Of a stretch of DNA of 7,898 nucleotides, positions 1 to 6,049 are shown in pieces. Source of the stretch: an uncultured Bacteroidales bacterium. GTDB lineage: Bacteria > Bacteroidota > Bacteroidia > Bacteroidales > Paludibacteraceae. Position 1 is the stretch's first letter. Each line of letters starts with the position of its first letter. Position numbers and translations under genes: made by a program. The stretch spans positions 1-7,898 of the forward strand of contig CAIWIS010000644.1 of NCBI GenBank assembly GCA_903912795.1, given 5' to 3'. The notes below the pieces were generated by a model, which ran no database searches, was not told the DNA's origin, and saw only the letters and a list, made by a program, of their open reading frames with translations.

Positions 1-335
1 ATAAAAAAACTACATGGTTTTCACAAATTGCTAATCTGCAATTTAATTACACGGTTACAAAAAATATTACAGCAAATCCAGGCAATAAAACAATTTATGT
101 AAGACTTACTCGTCCGGATAGCGAAGTATTAGCCAAAAATGCAAATCAAGTTTTTCAGTTCGAAAACAAAAAAATCAACTATTCAATCAAAAAAGACTTC
201 GAATATACAGGCGAAACTTATAGTGATGTAGTTTATTGGAAAGTAGAAGAAGTTTTACAAGCAGGAAATTATCGTGCAGAGTTTTTCTGCGATGGAAATA
301 TGGTGGGAAGCTTTAGTTTTGTCATTAAGAAGTAA
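1..335 (+). CDS. C-terminal end of an unrecognised beta-rich protein (5' partial)
   Basis: An open frame enters from the left edge (first full codon at 3) and ends at TAA 333-335, leaving about 110 residues. Codon use looks like that of the neighbouring genes. The visible part is rich in alternating hydrophobic and polar residues, suggesting beta strands. It contains segments such as TIYVRLTRPDSEVLA, a run of Lys/Asn/Tyr, and a closing stretch GNYRAEFFCDGNMVGSFSFVIKK-like in character, which would suit a small beta-sandwich domain. I have a vague impression of similar C-terminal domains in Bacteroidota proteins with an N-terminal membrane segment, but cannot name a family. The start, any signal peptide and the rest of the domain layout lie outside the window. 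Function unknown. Confidence 0.75.
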   Translation, partial: KKTTWFSQIANLQFNYTVTKNITANPGNKTIYVRLTRPDSEVLAKNANQVFQFENKKINYSIKKDFEYTGETYSDVVYWKVEEVLQAGNYRAEFFCDGNMVGSFSFVIKK

Positions 336-338
336 AAA

Positions 339-366
339 GACAAAGGACAAAAGACAAAAGACAACA
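339..366. repeat. 7-bp tandem repeat, four copies
   Basis: Four head-to-tail heptamers start just after the stop codon of the first gene: GACAAAG, GACAAAA, GACAAAA, GACAACA. The middle two are identical and the outer two differ by one base each. Low-complexity purine-rich tracts like this are common in AT-rich Bacteroidota spacers. No function is visible. Confidence 0.7.
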
Positions 367-387
367 GTAAATAATTGAATAACAATA

Positions 388-434
388 AATAACGCACGAA
401 GTGCAAATAACGGCGAAGCCAAATAACGTGAAAC
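388..434. repeat. AATAAC plus GAA-loop mini-hairpin array, three units
   Basis: Three consecutive units each begin with AATAAC (388-393, 406-411, 422-427). Each is followed by a palindrome around GAA: GCAC-GAA-GTGC (394-404), GGC-GAA-GCC (412-420) and a decayed GT-GAA-AC (428-434). A single A separates units one and two, and units two and three. The second palindrome contains GCGAAGC, a sequence known to form an unusually stable DNA mini-hairpin. The array ends 7 nt before the start codon of the LutB gene, so it would lie in the 5' leader if transcription starts upstream. It could instead be a dispersed genomic repeat. Confidence 0.6.
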
Positions 435-441
435 AGTAAAA

Positions 442-1815
442 ATGTCTACAAGTCAACAGTTTTCAAAAGCATCCAAAAAAATTGCTTTCGATGTAAATCA
501 CCGAAAAACAATTAAATTCAACATTGCGCGTTACGATGCAGCAGTGGAGAAAGGTATGGCACGCTATGAAAATGTGGAATTGGCAAAGCAAAATGCAGCT
601 GCTATTAAGCGCGATGTGTTGGCTAATTGGGACAAATATTTACTTGAATTTGAGCAAAATTGTACAGCTAATGGTGCTGAAGTGCTATGGGCTGCTGATT
701 CTGCCGAAGCAACTGATTTTATAAAAGATATCCTAGCTCAGAATAATGCTCGATTGCTTGTAAAGAGCAAATCGATGACTACCGAGGAGATTGAATTGAA
801 TCATGTAAGCGAAAGTGTAGGTTGCGAGTCGGTTGAAACTGATTTGGGCGAGTTTATAGTGCAAGTAGCGGGCGAAAAGCCGTATCATATTGTTACACCA
901 GCCATGCATAAATCCAAAGGCGATATTGCAAAGTTGTTTAACGAAAAGTTTAATACACCCATCGATAGTACTCCTCAAGAAATGACGGAATATGTAAGGC
1001 AGGTGCTTCGTAAAAAATACACAACAGCCGAAGTGGGAGTAACGGGAGCCAATTTTTTGATAGCTGATATTGGTGGTATTTCTGTGACCGAAAATGAAGG
1101 TAATGGATTGATGACTACCGCTTTTCCTAAAGTTCATATCGTAATTGCTGGTATCGAAAAGATTATTCCCAAAATGCATCAATTGGGTTTGTTTTATCCA
1201 CTGTTGGCAGCTCATGGTACCGGACAGCAAGTTACAGCATATAACACAATTTTTACCGGAGCGCGTAAAACAAACGAAGTAGATGGCCCTGAAAAAATGT
1301 ACGTAATATTACTCGACAATAACCGTACAACTGTTTTTGCCGATGATGAAGCGTATGAATCTTTAGCTTGCATACGATGCGGTGCTTGTCTTAATGCTTG
1401 TCCGGTGTACAAAACCATTGGTGGTTATACCTACGATACTACTTATAGTGGACCTATTGGTTCAGTTCTCACTCCATTTTTACGTGGATTCAAAGATTTT
1501 TCGCATCTTAGTTTTGCGTCGACACTTTGTGGTAAATGCGTGGAAGTATGTCCGGTTAAAATTCCTTTGACTGACATTTTACTCAGCAACCGTCGTAAAG
1601 CCGTAGAGCAAAACCTACGCCCCAAAGCAGAGAAAATTGCAATGCAAGGCTTCAAGTTGATTAGTTCAAAACGGGCAGGATTTAATTTGGTCTTTGGATT
1701 TGTGAAAAATATCGTAACTTCGCCATTCAATTATGTGATGTGGGGACCAAATCGTTCCATGCCAAAGTTTTCAAATAAGTCATTTTCAGAACAATATAAA
1801 AATAAAATTAAATAA
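442..1815 (+). CDS. lutB: LutB/LldF-type L-lactate oxidation iron-sulfur protein
   Basis: 457 residues, about the usual LutB length. LutB works with LutA and LutC as a cytoplasmic complex that oxidises L-lactate to pyruvate, passing electrons through iron-sulfur clusters. The N-terminal two thirds (about 65-300) is a LUD domain, with the typical GVTGANFLIADIGG and TENEGNG segments near residues 200-220. It is followed by a ferredoxin-like pair of cluster motifs: C310-x2-C313-x2-C316-x3-C320-P and C363-x2-C366-x3-C370-P, with the family segment YSGPIGSVLTP between them. The C-terminal tail (about 390-457) matches the LutB C-terminal extension. The start at 442 gives the expected N-terminus; no Shine-Dalgarno motif precedes it. 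The FKBP gene follows after 12 nt. The usual partners lutA and lutC are not adjacent: the gene upstream is unrelated. A related LUD/ferredoxin protein with another role cannot be excluded. Confidence 0.9.
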   Translation: MSTSQQFSKASKKIAFDVNHRKTIKFNIARYDAAVEKGMARYENVELAKQNAAAIKRDVLANWDKYLLEFEQNCTANGAEVLWAADSAEATDFIKDILAQNNARLLVKSKSMTTEEIELNHVSESVGCESVETDLGEFIVQVAGEKPYHIVTPAMHKSKGDIAKLFNEKFNTPIDSTPQEMTEYVRQVLRKKYTTAEVGVTGANFLIADIGGISVTENEGNGLMTTAFPKVHIVIAGIEKIIPKMHQLGLFYPLLAAHGTGQQVTAYNTIFTGARKTNEVDGPEKMYVILLDNNRTTVFADDEAYESLACIRCGACLNACPVYKTIGGYTYDTTYSGPIGSVLTPFLRGFKDFSHLSFASTLCGKCVEVCPVKIPLTDILLSNRRKAVEQNLRPKAEKIAMQGFKLISSKRAGFNLVFGFVKNIVTSPFNYVMWGPNRSMPKFSNKSFSEQYKNKIK

Positions 1816-1827
1816 TAATAGATCAAG

Positions 1828-2286
1828 ATGAAACGCATTACACTATTGCCTTTACTGTTTTTGTTGCTGGTTTTAAGTTCATGTACCGAAGATAAATTTG
1901 CCGATTGGAAAATTTTAAACGATCAGAAATATGCTGCCGAGATAGTTGCAAAAAGTACGGATAATACTTACAAAACCACTGATACAGGCTTGTGTTACAA
2001 AATAATTTATGCTGGTAATATGAAGCAACCCAATGCTAGTTCGTATGTTGAAGTACGATATACTGGTAAGTTAATTACAGGAAAAATATTTGATAGTGGT
2101 ACATACAAAGGGTCTTTGTCAAGTACTGTAAGTGGTTGGCAAGAAGCTATTTCGATGCTTAAAGTTGGTGGAAGTATGGAAATGTTTTTCCCTTATACCT
2201 TGGGTTATAATTCAACCGACAAAGGAACAATTCCACCTTATTCGATGTTATATTTTACGGTAGAGTTATTGGATGCTCAATATTAA
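1828..2286 (+). CDS. FKBP-type peptidyl-prolyl cis-trans isomerase, lipoprotein
   Basis: 152 residues. An N-terminal hydrophobic stretch ends in the lipobox LSSC, so Cys19 should be lipidated and the protein anchored in the cell envelope. The acidic residues right after it (TED) could favour outer-membrane sorting, but this is uncertain. A single FKBP domain covers about 55-152, with most active-site positions of FKBP12 kept: Tyr78 (RYTG), Phe88-Asp89 (FDSG), Trp104 (GW), Tyr127 and Phe143 (LYFTVELL). The usual YG after the tyrosine is YN here. The enzyme would isomerise proline peptide bonds of exported proteins. It lies 12 nt after lutB and 5 nt before the TPM gene, so it is almost certainly in one transcript with them. 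The client proteins are not evident. Confidence 0.92.
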   Translation: MKRITLLPLLFLLLVLSSCTEDKFADWKILNDQKYAAEIVAKSTDNTYKTTDTGLCYKIIYAGNMKQPNASSYVEVRYTGKLITGKIFDSGTYKGSLSSTVSGWQEAISMLKVGGSMEMFFPYTLGYNSTDKGTIPPYSMLYFTVELLDAQY

Positions 2287-2291
2287 TTAAA

Positions 2292-3626
2292 ATGAAGTCA
2301 ACAATTATAAGTTTACTACTTCTTTTATCGCTTTCAGTTTTGGCGGTTGAGTATACTGTTAAAACAATTCCCAATCCAAAAATTACGAATGCAGCAGCGT
2401 TTGTAAGCAATCCGGACGGAATTTTGCGTGAAGAAACTGTGCAGCAAATAAACCAAATGCTTGGTCAATTGCAAGCTACTAACAAATCGGAAGTGGCTGT
2501 AGTAATGGTAAATTCAATTGGTTATGAGGAAATTAAACCTTTTGCCACAGCTTTGTTTAAGGAATGGGGTATTGGAACTGCCGAAAATAGCAATGGTTTA
2601 TTGGTGCTTTTTGTGTCGGATCAGCGCAAGGTAACATTTGAAACTGGTTATGGTCTCGAAGGTGTTTTGCCTGATGCTATTACGAAACGTATTCAAACGA
2701 AAGCAATGATTCCCGCTTTTAAAAACGGGGATATTGATGGTGGTATGTTAGCTGGAGTGGATATGATAGTTAAAACCGTGAAAGGTGAAACTTTTGTTGA
2801 AAAGAAAGTGGAAATTCCATGGGACGAGATTTTACCTATGGCCATTGGAGCTTATTTATTTATTATGCTTTTGGCTTTTATCTGGATTGGCAATATTGTT
2901 GCCAAAGTGCGTAAAAACACAAAGTTTAGTAGTAATATGATGCGTTATAAGGCTATTAAATCCGAAAAAGCTGGTGCATTATTGGTATTGGCGCTGGTTT
3001 TACCAGTACTAGTTTTTGTAGCTATTTTATTGCTAAAATTACCAACTTATTTACTCTTATTATTGTTGCCAGTACCACTTACAACTATTCCCGCTAATAT
3101 TTATGGTGCCATGATGATGCGTAAAATTCGACGTGAACCCATAAAATGCAGTGAATGTGATGGTATAATGCATATTTTAAGCGAAAAACAAGAAGATGCA
3201 CATCTTAAATTAGCACAGCAGTTCGAAGAGCAATTACATGCAGTTGATTATGATGTTTTTGTTTGTAATTCATGCAAAAACGAAGCTATATTTACGCTCG
3301 ATAAACCGAGTATTTATAGCAATTGCCCAAAATGTAATACCAAAGCATTTATACTGAAAGATAAAAAAACAATAGTTGCTCCAACTTATATAAGCTCTGG
3401 TACGGAGCGTACCACTTATCATTGTAAATATTGTGGTTACGAAGAAAATCACAACGATAACATACCTCGTTTACAACGCAATAGCAGTTCCTTTGTAGGT
3501 GGTGCTGTGGCTGGTAGTATTTTGAGTAGTGGTCGAGGCGGCTTTGGTGGGGGCGGAGGTGGCTTCTCGGGCGGTAGCTTTGGTGGTGGTTTTTCGGGAG
3601 GCGGTGGCTCTACAAGTGGATGGTAA
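2292..3626 (+). CDS. TPM-domain membrane protein with double zinc ribbon and Gly-rich tail (YgcG-like)
   Basis: 444 residues. A signal peptide (about 1-18) precedes a TPM domain at about 30-160, with YEEIKPFATALFKEWGIG and the GYGLEGVLPD segment typical of the family. A membrane helix follows at about 180-204, then a hydrophobic hairpin at about 227-249 and 251-275. Four CxxC pairs come next (C286/C289, C325/C328, C345/C348, C378/C381), enough for two zinc ribbons. The last ~40 residues are almost all Gly, Ser and Phe, ending in SGW as in many TPM proteins. With a cleaved signal peptide and three membrane helices, the TPM domain would face the periplasm and the zinc ribbons the cytoplasm. TPM domains have been linked to phosphatase activity and, in a plant homologue, to photosystem II repair; the role in bacteria is unclear. 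The gene starts 5 nt after the FKBP gene and precedes lemA. Confidence 0.88.
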   Translation: MKSTIISLLLLLSLSVLAVEYTVKTIPNPKITNAAAFVSNPDGILREETVQQINQMLGQLQATNKSEVAVVMVNSIGYEEIKPFATALFKEWGIGTAENSNGLLVLFVSDQRKVTFETGYGLEGVLPDAITKRIQTKAMIPAFKNGDIDGGMLAGVDMIVKTVKGETFVEKKVEIPWDEILPMAIGAYLFIMLLAFIWIGNIVAKVRKNTKFSSNMMRYKAIKSEKAGALLVLALVLPVLVFVAILLLKLPTYLLLLLLPVPLTTIPANIYGAMMMRKIRREPIKCSECDGIMHILSEKQEDAHLKLAQQFEEQLHAVDYDVFVCNSCKNEAIFTLDKPSIYSNCPKCNTKAFILKDKKTIVAPTYISSGTERTTYHCKYCGYEENHNDNIPRLQRNSSSFVGGAVAGSILSSGRGGFGGGGGGFSGGSFGGGFSGGGGSTSGW

Positions 3627-3630
3627 CGAC

Positions 3631-3650
3631 AATTAATAATTAATAATTAA
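3631..3650. repeat. AATTAAT tandem repeat in the TPM-lemA spacer
   Basis: Nearly three head-to-tail copies of the 7-bp unit AATTAAT fill 20 bp just after the TPM stop codon. The remaining spacer to lemA is AT-rich and holds no recognisable terminator, so read-through from the TPM gene is plausible. Confidence 0.6.
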
Positions 3651-3686
3651 GAATTTCAGAGATATCAATTTAAAAATAAAAACAAA

Positions 3687-4277
3687 ATGAATAAGAACAC
3701 AATTATTTTATTAGCAGTAGTGGGTGTATTGGTACTCACTGTATTTTGGGGAATTGGCAAATACAATGGTTTAGTTGGAAAAGACGAAGCTGTTAGCGGT
3801 CAATGGGCAAATGTTGAAAATCAATACCAACGTCGTGCCGATTTAATTCCTAACTTAGTGGCAACTGTAAAAGGCTATGCTTCACACGAAAGCGAAACAC
3901 TCGAAGGTGTAGTGGCTGCTCGTGCTAAAGCTACTCAGGTTACTATAGATCCTACAAATTTATCAGCCGAAAAATTAAAAGAATATCAAGCTGCACAAGG
4001 TCAGTTAAGTTCGGCTTTGGGTAAACTGTTGATGATTACCGAAAATTATCCTGATTTGAAAGCAAATCAGAACTTTTTGGAACTACAAGCACAATTGGAA
4101 GGTACCGAAAACCGTATTACAACAGAGCGTGGTCGTTTCAATGATTTATGTAAGGAATTTAATGCCTCCATTCGTAAATTCCCAACCAATATTGTTGCAA
4201 ACTTTGCTGGCTTAGAGAAAAAAGCTTATTTCGAAGCAGAAGAAGGTAGTAATAATGCTCCTGAAGTTAAATTTTAA
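3687..4277 (+). CDS. lemA: LemA family membrane-anchored protein
   Basis: 196 residues, the normal LemA length. One N-terminal membrane helix (about 5-24) is followed by a short linker and the all-alpha LemA domain. The family signature is clear: NVENQYQRRADLIPNL at 42-57, then VKGYASHESETL, VVAARAKA and, near the C-terminus, FNASIRKFPTNIVANFAGL. The helix would hold the coiled helical domain at the membrane surface, most likely facing out. The molecular role of LemA is not established. LemA genes are often found beside TPM-domain genes, as here, which suggests a shared envelope function. The start at 3687 is preceded by an A-rich stretch rather than a Shine-Dalgarno motif, as is usual in Bacteroidota. 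Confidence 0.94.
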   Translation: MNKNTIILLAVVGVLVLTVFWGIGKYNGLVGKDEAVSGQWANVENQYQRRADLIPNLVATVKGYASHESETLEGVVAARAKATQVTIDPTNLSAEKLKEYQAAQGQLSSALGKLLMITENYPDLKANQNFLELQAQLEGTENRITTERGRFNDLCKEFNASIRKFPTNIVANFAGLEKKAYFEAEEGSNNAPEVKF

Positions 4278-4282
4278 TTTAG

Positions 4283-4348
4283 TTTGAAAATTTTAGAGTT
4301 TGAAAAATTCAATCAATTTTAAAATTTTAAAATCTCCAAATCTTCAAA
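4283..4348. repeat. AT-rich imperfect inverted repeat after lemA
   Basis: The spacer begins with TTTGAAAATTTTAGAG (from 4283) and ends with a roughly complementary arm reaching TTCAAA (4343-4348). The ends pair (TTTGAA with TTCAAA), and pairing continues inward with mismatches and a one-base shift. It could be a weak terminator for the lemA unit, but the stem has few G-C pairs and no clean T-tract, so it may only be low-complexity sequence. Confidence 0.35.
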
Positions 4349-4358
4349 TTCTTAAACC

Positions 4359-5342
4359 ATGCACATTCCATCCGAATCGCGTTACACTGATACAGTAGGT
4401 TATAATTTTTGTGGTAAAAGTGGACTTCAACTTCCACGTTTATCGCTTGGCTTATGGCATAATTTTGGCGATGTTGATAATCAGGACGAAGCCCTGAAAA
4501 TGTTGAAATATGCTTTTGATAAGGGTATTACGCATTTTGATTTAGCCAATAATTATGGAACTCCATTTGGAAGTGCTGAGCGCAATTTTGGCAAAATGTT
4601 GCATGATAATTTTGCTTCCTATCGCGATGAGATGATTATCAGCTCCAAAGCAGGACATATTATGTGGCCTGGCCCTTATGGCGATGGTGGCTCACGTAAG
4701 TACTTGTTTGCCAGCTTGGAACAAAGCCTTAAACGTATGGGACTCGACTATGTGGATATCTTTTATTCGCACCGATACGATGCGAATACACCGCTTGAAG
4801 AAACTATGGGCGCACTTTCGGATATGGTGAAACAAGGTAAGGCATTGTATGTTGGCATTTCAAAATACCCTGAGGATAAAGCACGCGAAGCTTACCGTAT
4901 TTTACGTGAAAATGGCACTCCATGTCTCATTTATCAAGGTCGTTATAGTATACTCACGCGCGAAATTGAAACTGAAGTACTGCCAGCTGCTGCTGAGAAT
5001 GGAATTGGCTTTATTGGCTTTTCATCGTTGGCACAAGGTATGCTCAGCGATAAATACTTAAATGGCATTCCCGAAAATTCACGGGCTGCGCTTAGCCATG
5101 GATTTTTACGGAAATCACAAATTACAGACGAATTAGTTGAACGATTGAAAAAGCTAAATGCTATTGCGCTTGAACGTGGACAAACATTGGCTCAAATGGC
5201 GTTGGCTTGGTGTTTTCACCAACAGCAAGTTACTTCGCTCATAATTGGGACCAGTTCCGTATTGCAATTGCAAGATAATATCGACGCACTTAAAAATTTG
5301 CATTTTACAAACGACGATCTGTGGCGAATTGGCGAAATATAA
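4359..5342 (+). CDS. yghZ: Aldo/keto reductase, YghZ (L-glyceraldehyde 3-phosphate reductase) type
   Basis: 327 residues. The whole chain follows the E. coli YghZ pattern: YNFCGKSGLQLPRLSLGLWHNFG at the N-terminus, then MWPGPYGDGGSRKYL, SLKRMGLDYVDIFYSHR, SSLAQGMLSDKYLNGIP, and the NADPH-binding end VTSLIIGTSSVLQLQDNI. The catalytic tetrad is intact: Asp61, Tyr66 (NNYG), Lys97 (SSKAG) and His138 (SHR). These enzymes are cytoplasmic NADPH-dependent (beta/alpha)8 barrels; YghZ reduces L-glyceraldehyde 3-phosphate and methylglyoxal-like aldehydes. The exact substrate here is inferred from similarity. The C-terminus is slightly short compared with YghZ but ends in the normal place for the barrel. 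Its last 22 nt overlap the start of the Rieske-like lipoprotein gene, suggesting co-translation. Confidence 0.93.
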   Translation: MHIPSESRYTDTVGYNFCGKSGLQLPRLSLGLWHNFGDVDNQDEALKMLKYAFDKGITHFDLANNYGTPFGSAERNFGKMLHDNFASYRDEMIISSKAGHIMWPGPYGDGGSRKYLFASLEQSLKRMGLDYVDIFYSHRYDANTPLEETMGALSDMVKQGKALYVGISKYPEDKAREAYRILRENGTPCLIYQGRYSILTREIETEVLPAAAENGIGFIGFSSLAQGMLSDKYLNGIPENSRAALSHGFLRKSQITDELVERLKKLNAIALERGQTLAQMALAWCFHQQQVTSLIIGTSSVLQLQDNIDALKNLHFTNDDLWRIGEI

Positions 5343-5794
5343 TCCTCATTGGTTTGTTTTCAAGCTTTTTTGGTGCCTGTAACGATAACTATATATCGTC
5401 GGTACCGACTACCATGGTGAGCCTGAAAATTGATTTATCGGGTAAATACAATACCTTTAAAAATAGCACAAACGAATTTTTAGTATTCGATAAACCATTT
5501 TATGATGCCGATAGAGTTGGTTTTGCTGGTATTCTAGTCTATTCGGGTATCAATTTCGACGATAATGGCAATTCCATTTACTATGCTTTTGATATGGCTT
5601 GCACGCACGAAATTAAACAAGATGCCAAAGTATTTCCTGTGGAAGGGAAATATGGCGAAGTTAAATGTACTAAATGTGGTTCCGTTTACGATGTAAGTTT
5701 GGGATTTGGCAATCCAATTTTTGGACCATCAAAAGAAAAACTTCGAAAATATAAAGTAACGGTTACTGAAACAAGCCTTTTTGTGTATCAGTAG
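5321..5794 (+). CDS. Rieske-like (2Fe-2S) domain lipoprotein with CxH...CxxC ligands
   Basis: 157 residues from a GTG start at 5321. That start is chosen because the frame is closed by TAA at 5291. The only later ATG (5411) would remove the signal peptide, and the hydrophobic stretch plus Cys20 (FFGAC) forms a good lipoprotein signal. The C-terminal half reads like a Rieske domain: C94-T-H96, then C116-T-K-C119-GSVYD, GNPIFGPS, a KLRKYKV segment and a closing FVY strand. In a classical Rieske protein the second pair is CxxH; here Cys119 takes the His place, giving three Cys and one His. The site may hold a modified 2Fe-2S cluster, another metal, or nothing. My recollection is that similar small Bacteroidota lipoproteins share the CxxC form. 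The partner and role are unknown. It overlaps the aldo/keto reductase gene, and a terminator follows after 10 nt. Confidence 0.82.
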   Translation: MANWRNIILIGLFSSFFGACNDNYISSVPTTMVSLKIDLSGKYNTFKNSTNEFLVFDKPFYDADRVGFAGILVYSGINFDDNGNSIYYAFDMACTHEIKQDAKVFPVEGKYGEVKCTKCGSVYDVSLGFGNPIFGPSKEKLRKYKVTVTETSLFVYQ

Positions 5795-5804
5795 TTTTTA
5801 GATA

Positions 5805-5828
5805 CAAAAAGAGGTTGTCTTCTTTTTG
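5805..5828 (+). terminator. Intrinsic terminator after the Rieske-like lipoprotein
   Basis: A ten-pair stem, CAAAAAGAGG with CTTCTTTTTG, encloses a TTGT loop. It has one G-T wobble, and the A-tract/T-tract at the base can serve as the U-run. It starts 10 nt after the stop codon, in the usual place and style for Bacteroidota terminators. The last two bases overlap the outer edge of the next inverted repeat. Confidence 0.65.
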
Positions 5829-5875
5829 AACTGTACCCCAAAAAGTTAGACAAAAAACTTTTGGGGTACAGTTCA
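5827..5875. mobile_element. 49-bp near-perfect inverted repeat, resembling two abutted IS3-type ends
   Basis: The left arm (5827-5847) begins TGAACTGTACCCC and ends AAAAAGTT. The right arm (5856-5875) is its reverse complement with one A fewer, ending GGGGTACAGTTCA. Eight bases (AGACAAAA) separate them. The outer TG...CA and the CCCCAAAAAGTT-AGACA pattern resemble terminal inverted repeats of IS3-family (IS150-like) elements. There is no transposase between the arms and no obvious target duplication, so this would be a remnant, a miniature derivative, or simply a strong hairpin such as a second terminator. The repeat is certain; its mobile origin is inferred. Confidence 0.5.
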
Positions 5876-5895
5876 ATAGCTACCCCCAATAGCTA
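5874..5895. repeat. 9-bp direct repeat CAATAGCTA
   Basis: Two perfect copies of CAATAGCTA (5874-5882 and 5887-5895) are separated by CCCC. The first begins at the final CA of the 49-bp inverted repeat. It could be a duplication linked to that element or a small regulatory repeat; neither can be shown here. Confidence 0.55.
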
Positions 5896-5993
5896 AACTA
5901 TGTAGATAAAAACCTTAACTAAATACACGCCAATAGTCAACATATTTATCGTTAGTCTTATGGGATAACTGTATAAATATCTATTATATGGAC

Positions 5994-6035
5994 ATGATAC
6001 AGGTAGCTTACAGCGATGATACAGCGATGATACAG
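5994..6035. repeat. Three ATGATACAG repeats, spaced 22 and 11 bp
   Basis: ATGATACAG occurs at 5994-6002, 6016-6024 and 6027-6035. The last two belong to an 11-bp tandem unit (TACAGCGATGA, 6009-6030). The starts are 22 and 11 bp apart, about two turns and one turn of the DNA helix, so all copies would lie on one face. This would suit a protein-binding array, but slippage of an 11-bp unit explains the last two equally well. Confidence 0.55.
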
Positions 6036-6049
6036 GATAAGCCTATATT

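Noticed and set aside
733..1230. A 165-codon open frame on the - strand inside lutB
   Set aside because: It lies opposite a well-supported LutB gene, its protein has no recognisable pattern, and it is rich in Cys, His and Phe as expected for antisense frames of coding DNA.
1443..1730. Other - strand open frames within lutB, including one here and one at 1212-1418
   Set aside because: Shadows of the iron-sulfur coding region, with no separate start signals or protein features.
3480..3623. Gly-rich GGT/GGC repeat coding region considered as an assembly error or independent repeat
   Set aside because: It is in frame, ends in the SGW terminus common in TPM proteins, and needs no separate explanation.
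5321..5345. Possible frameshift joining the aldo/keto reductase to the lipoprotein
   Set aside because: The reductase ends at the normal place for its family, and the second frame begins with a proper lipoprotein signal peptide, so two separate proteins fit better.
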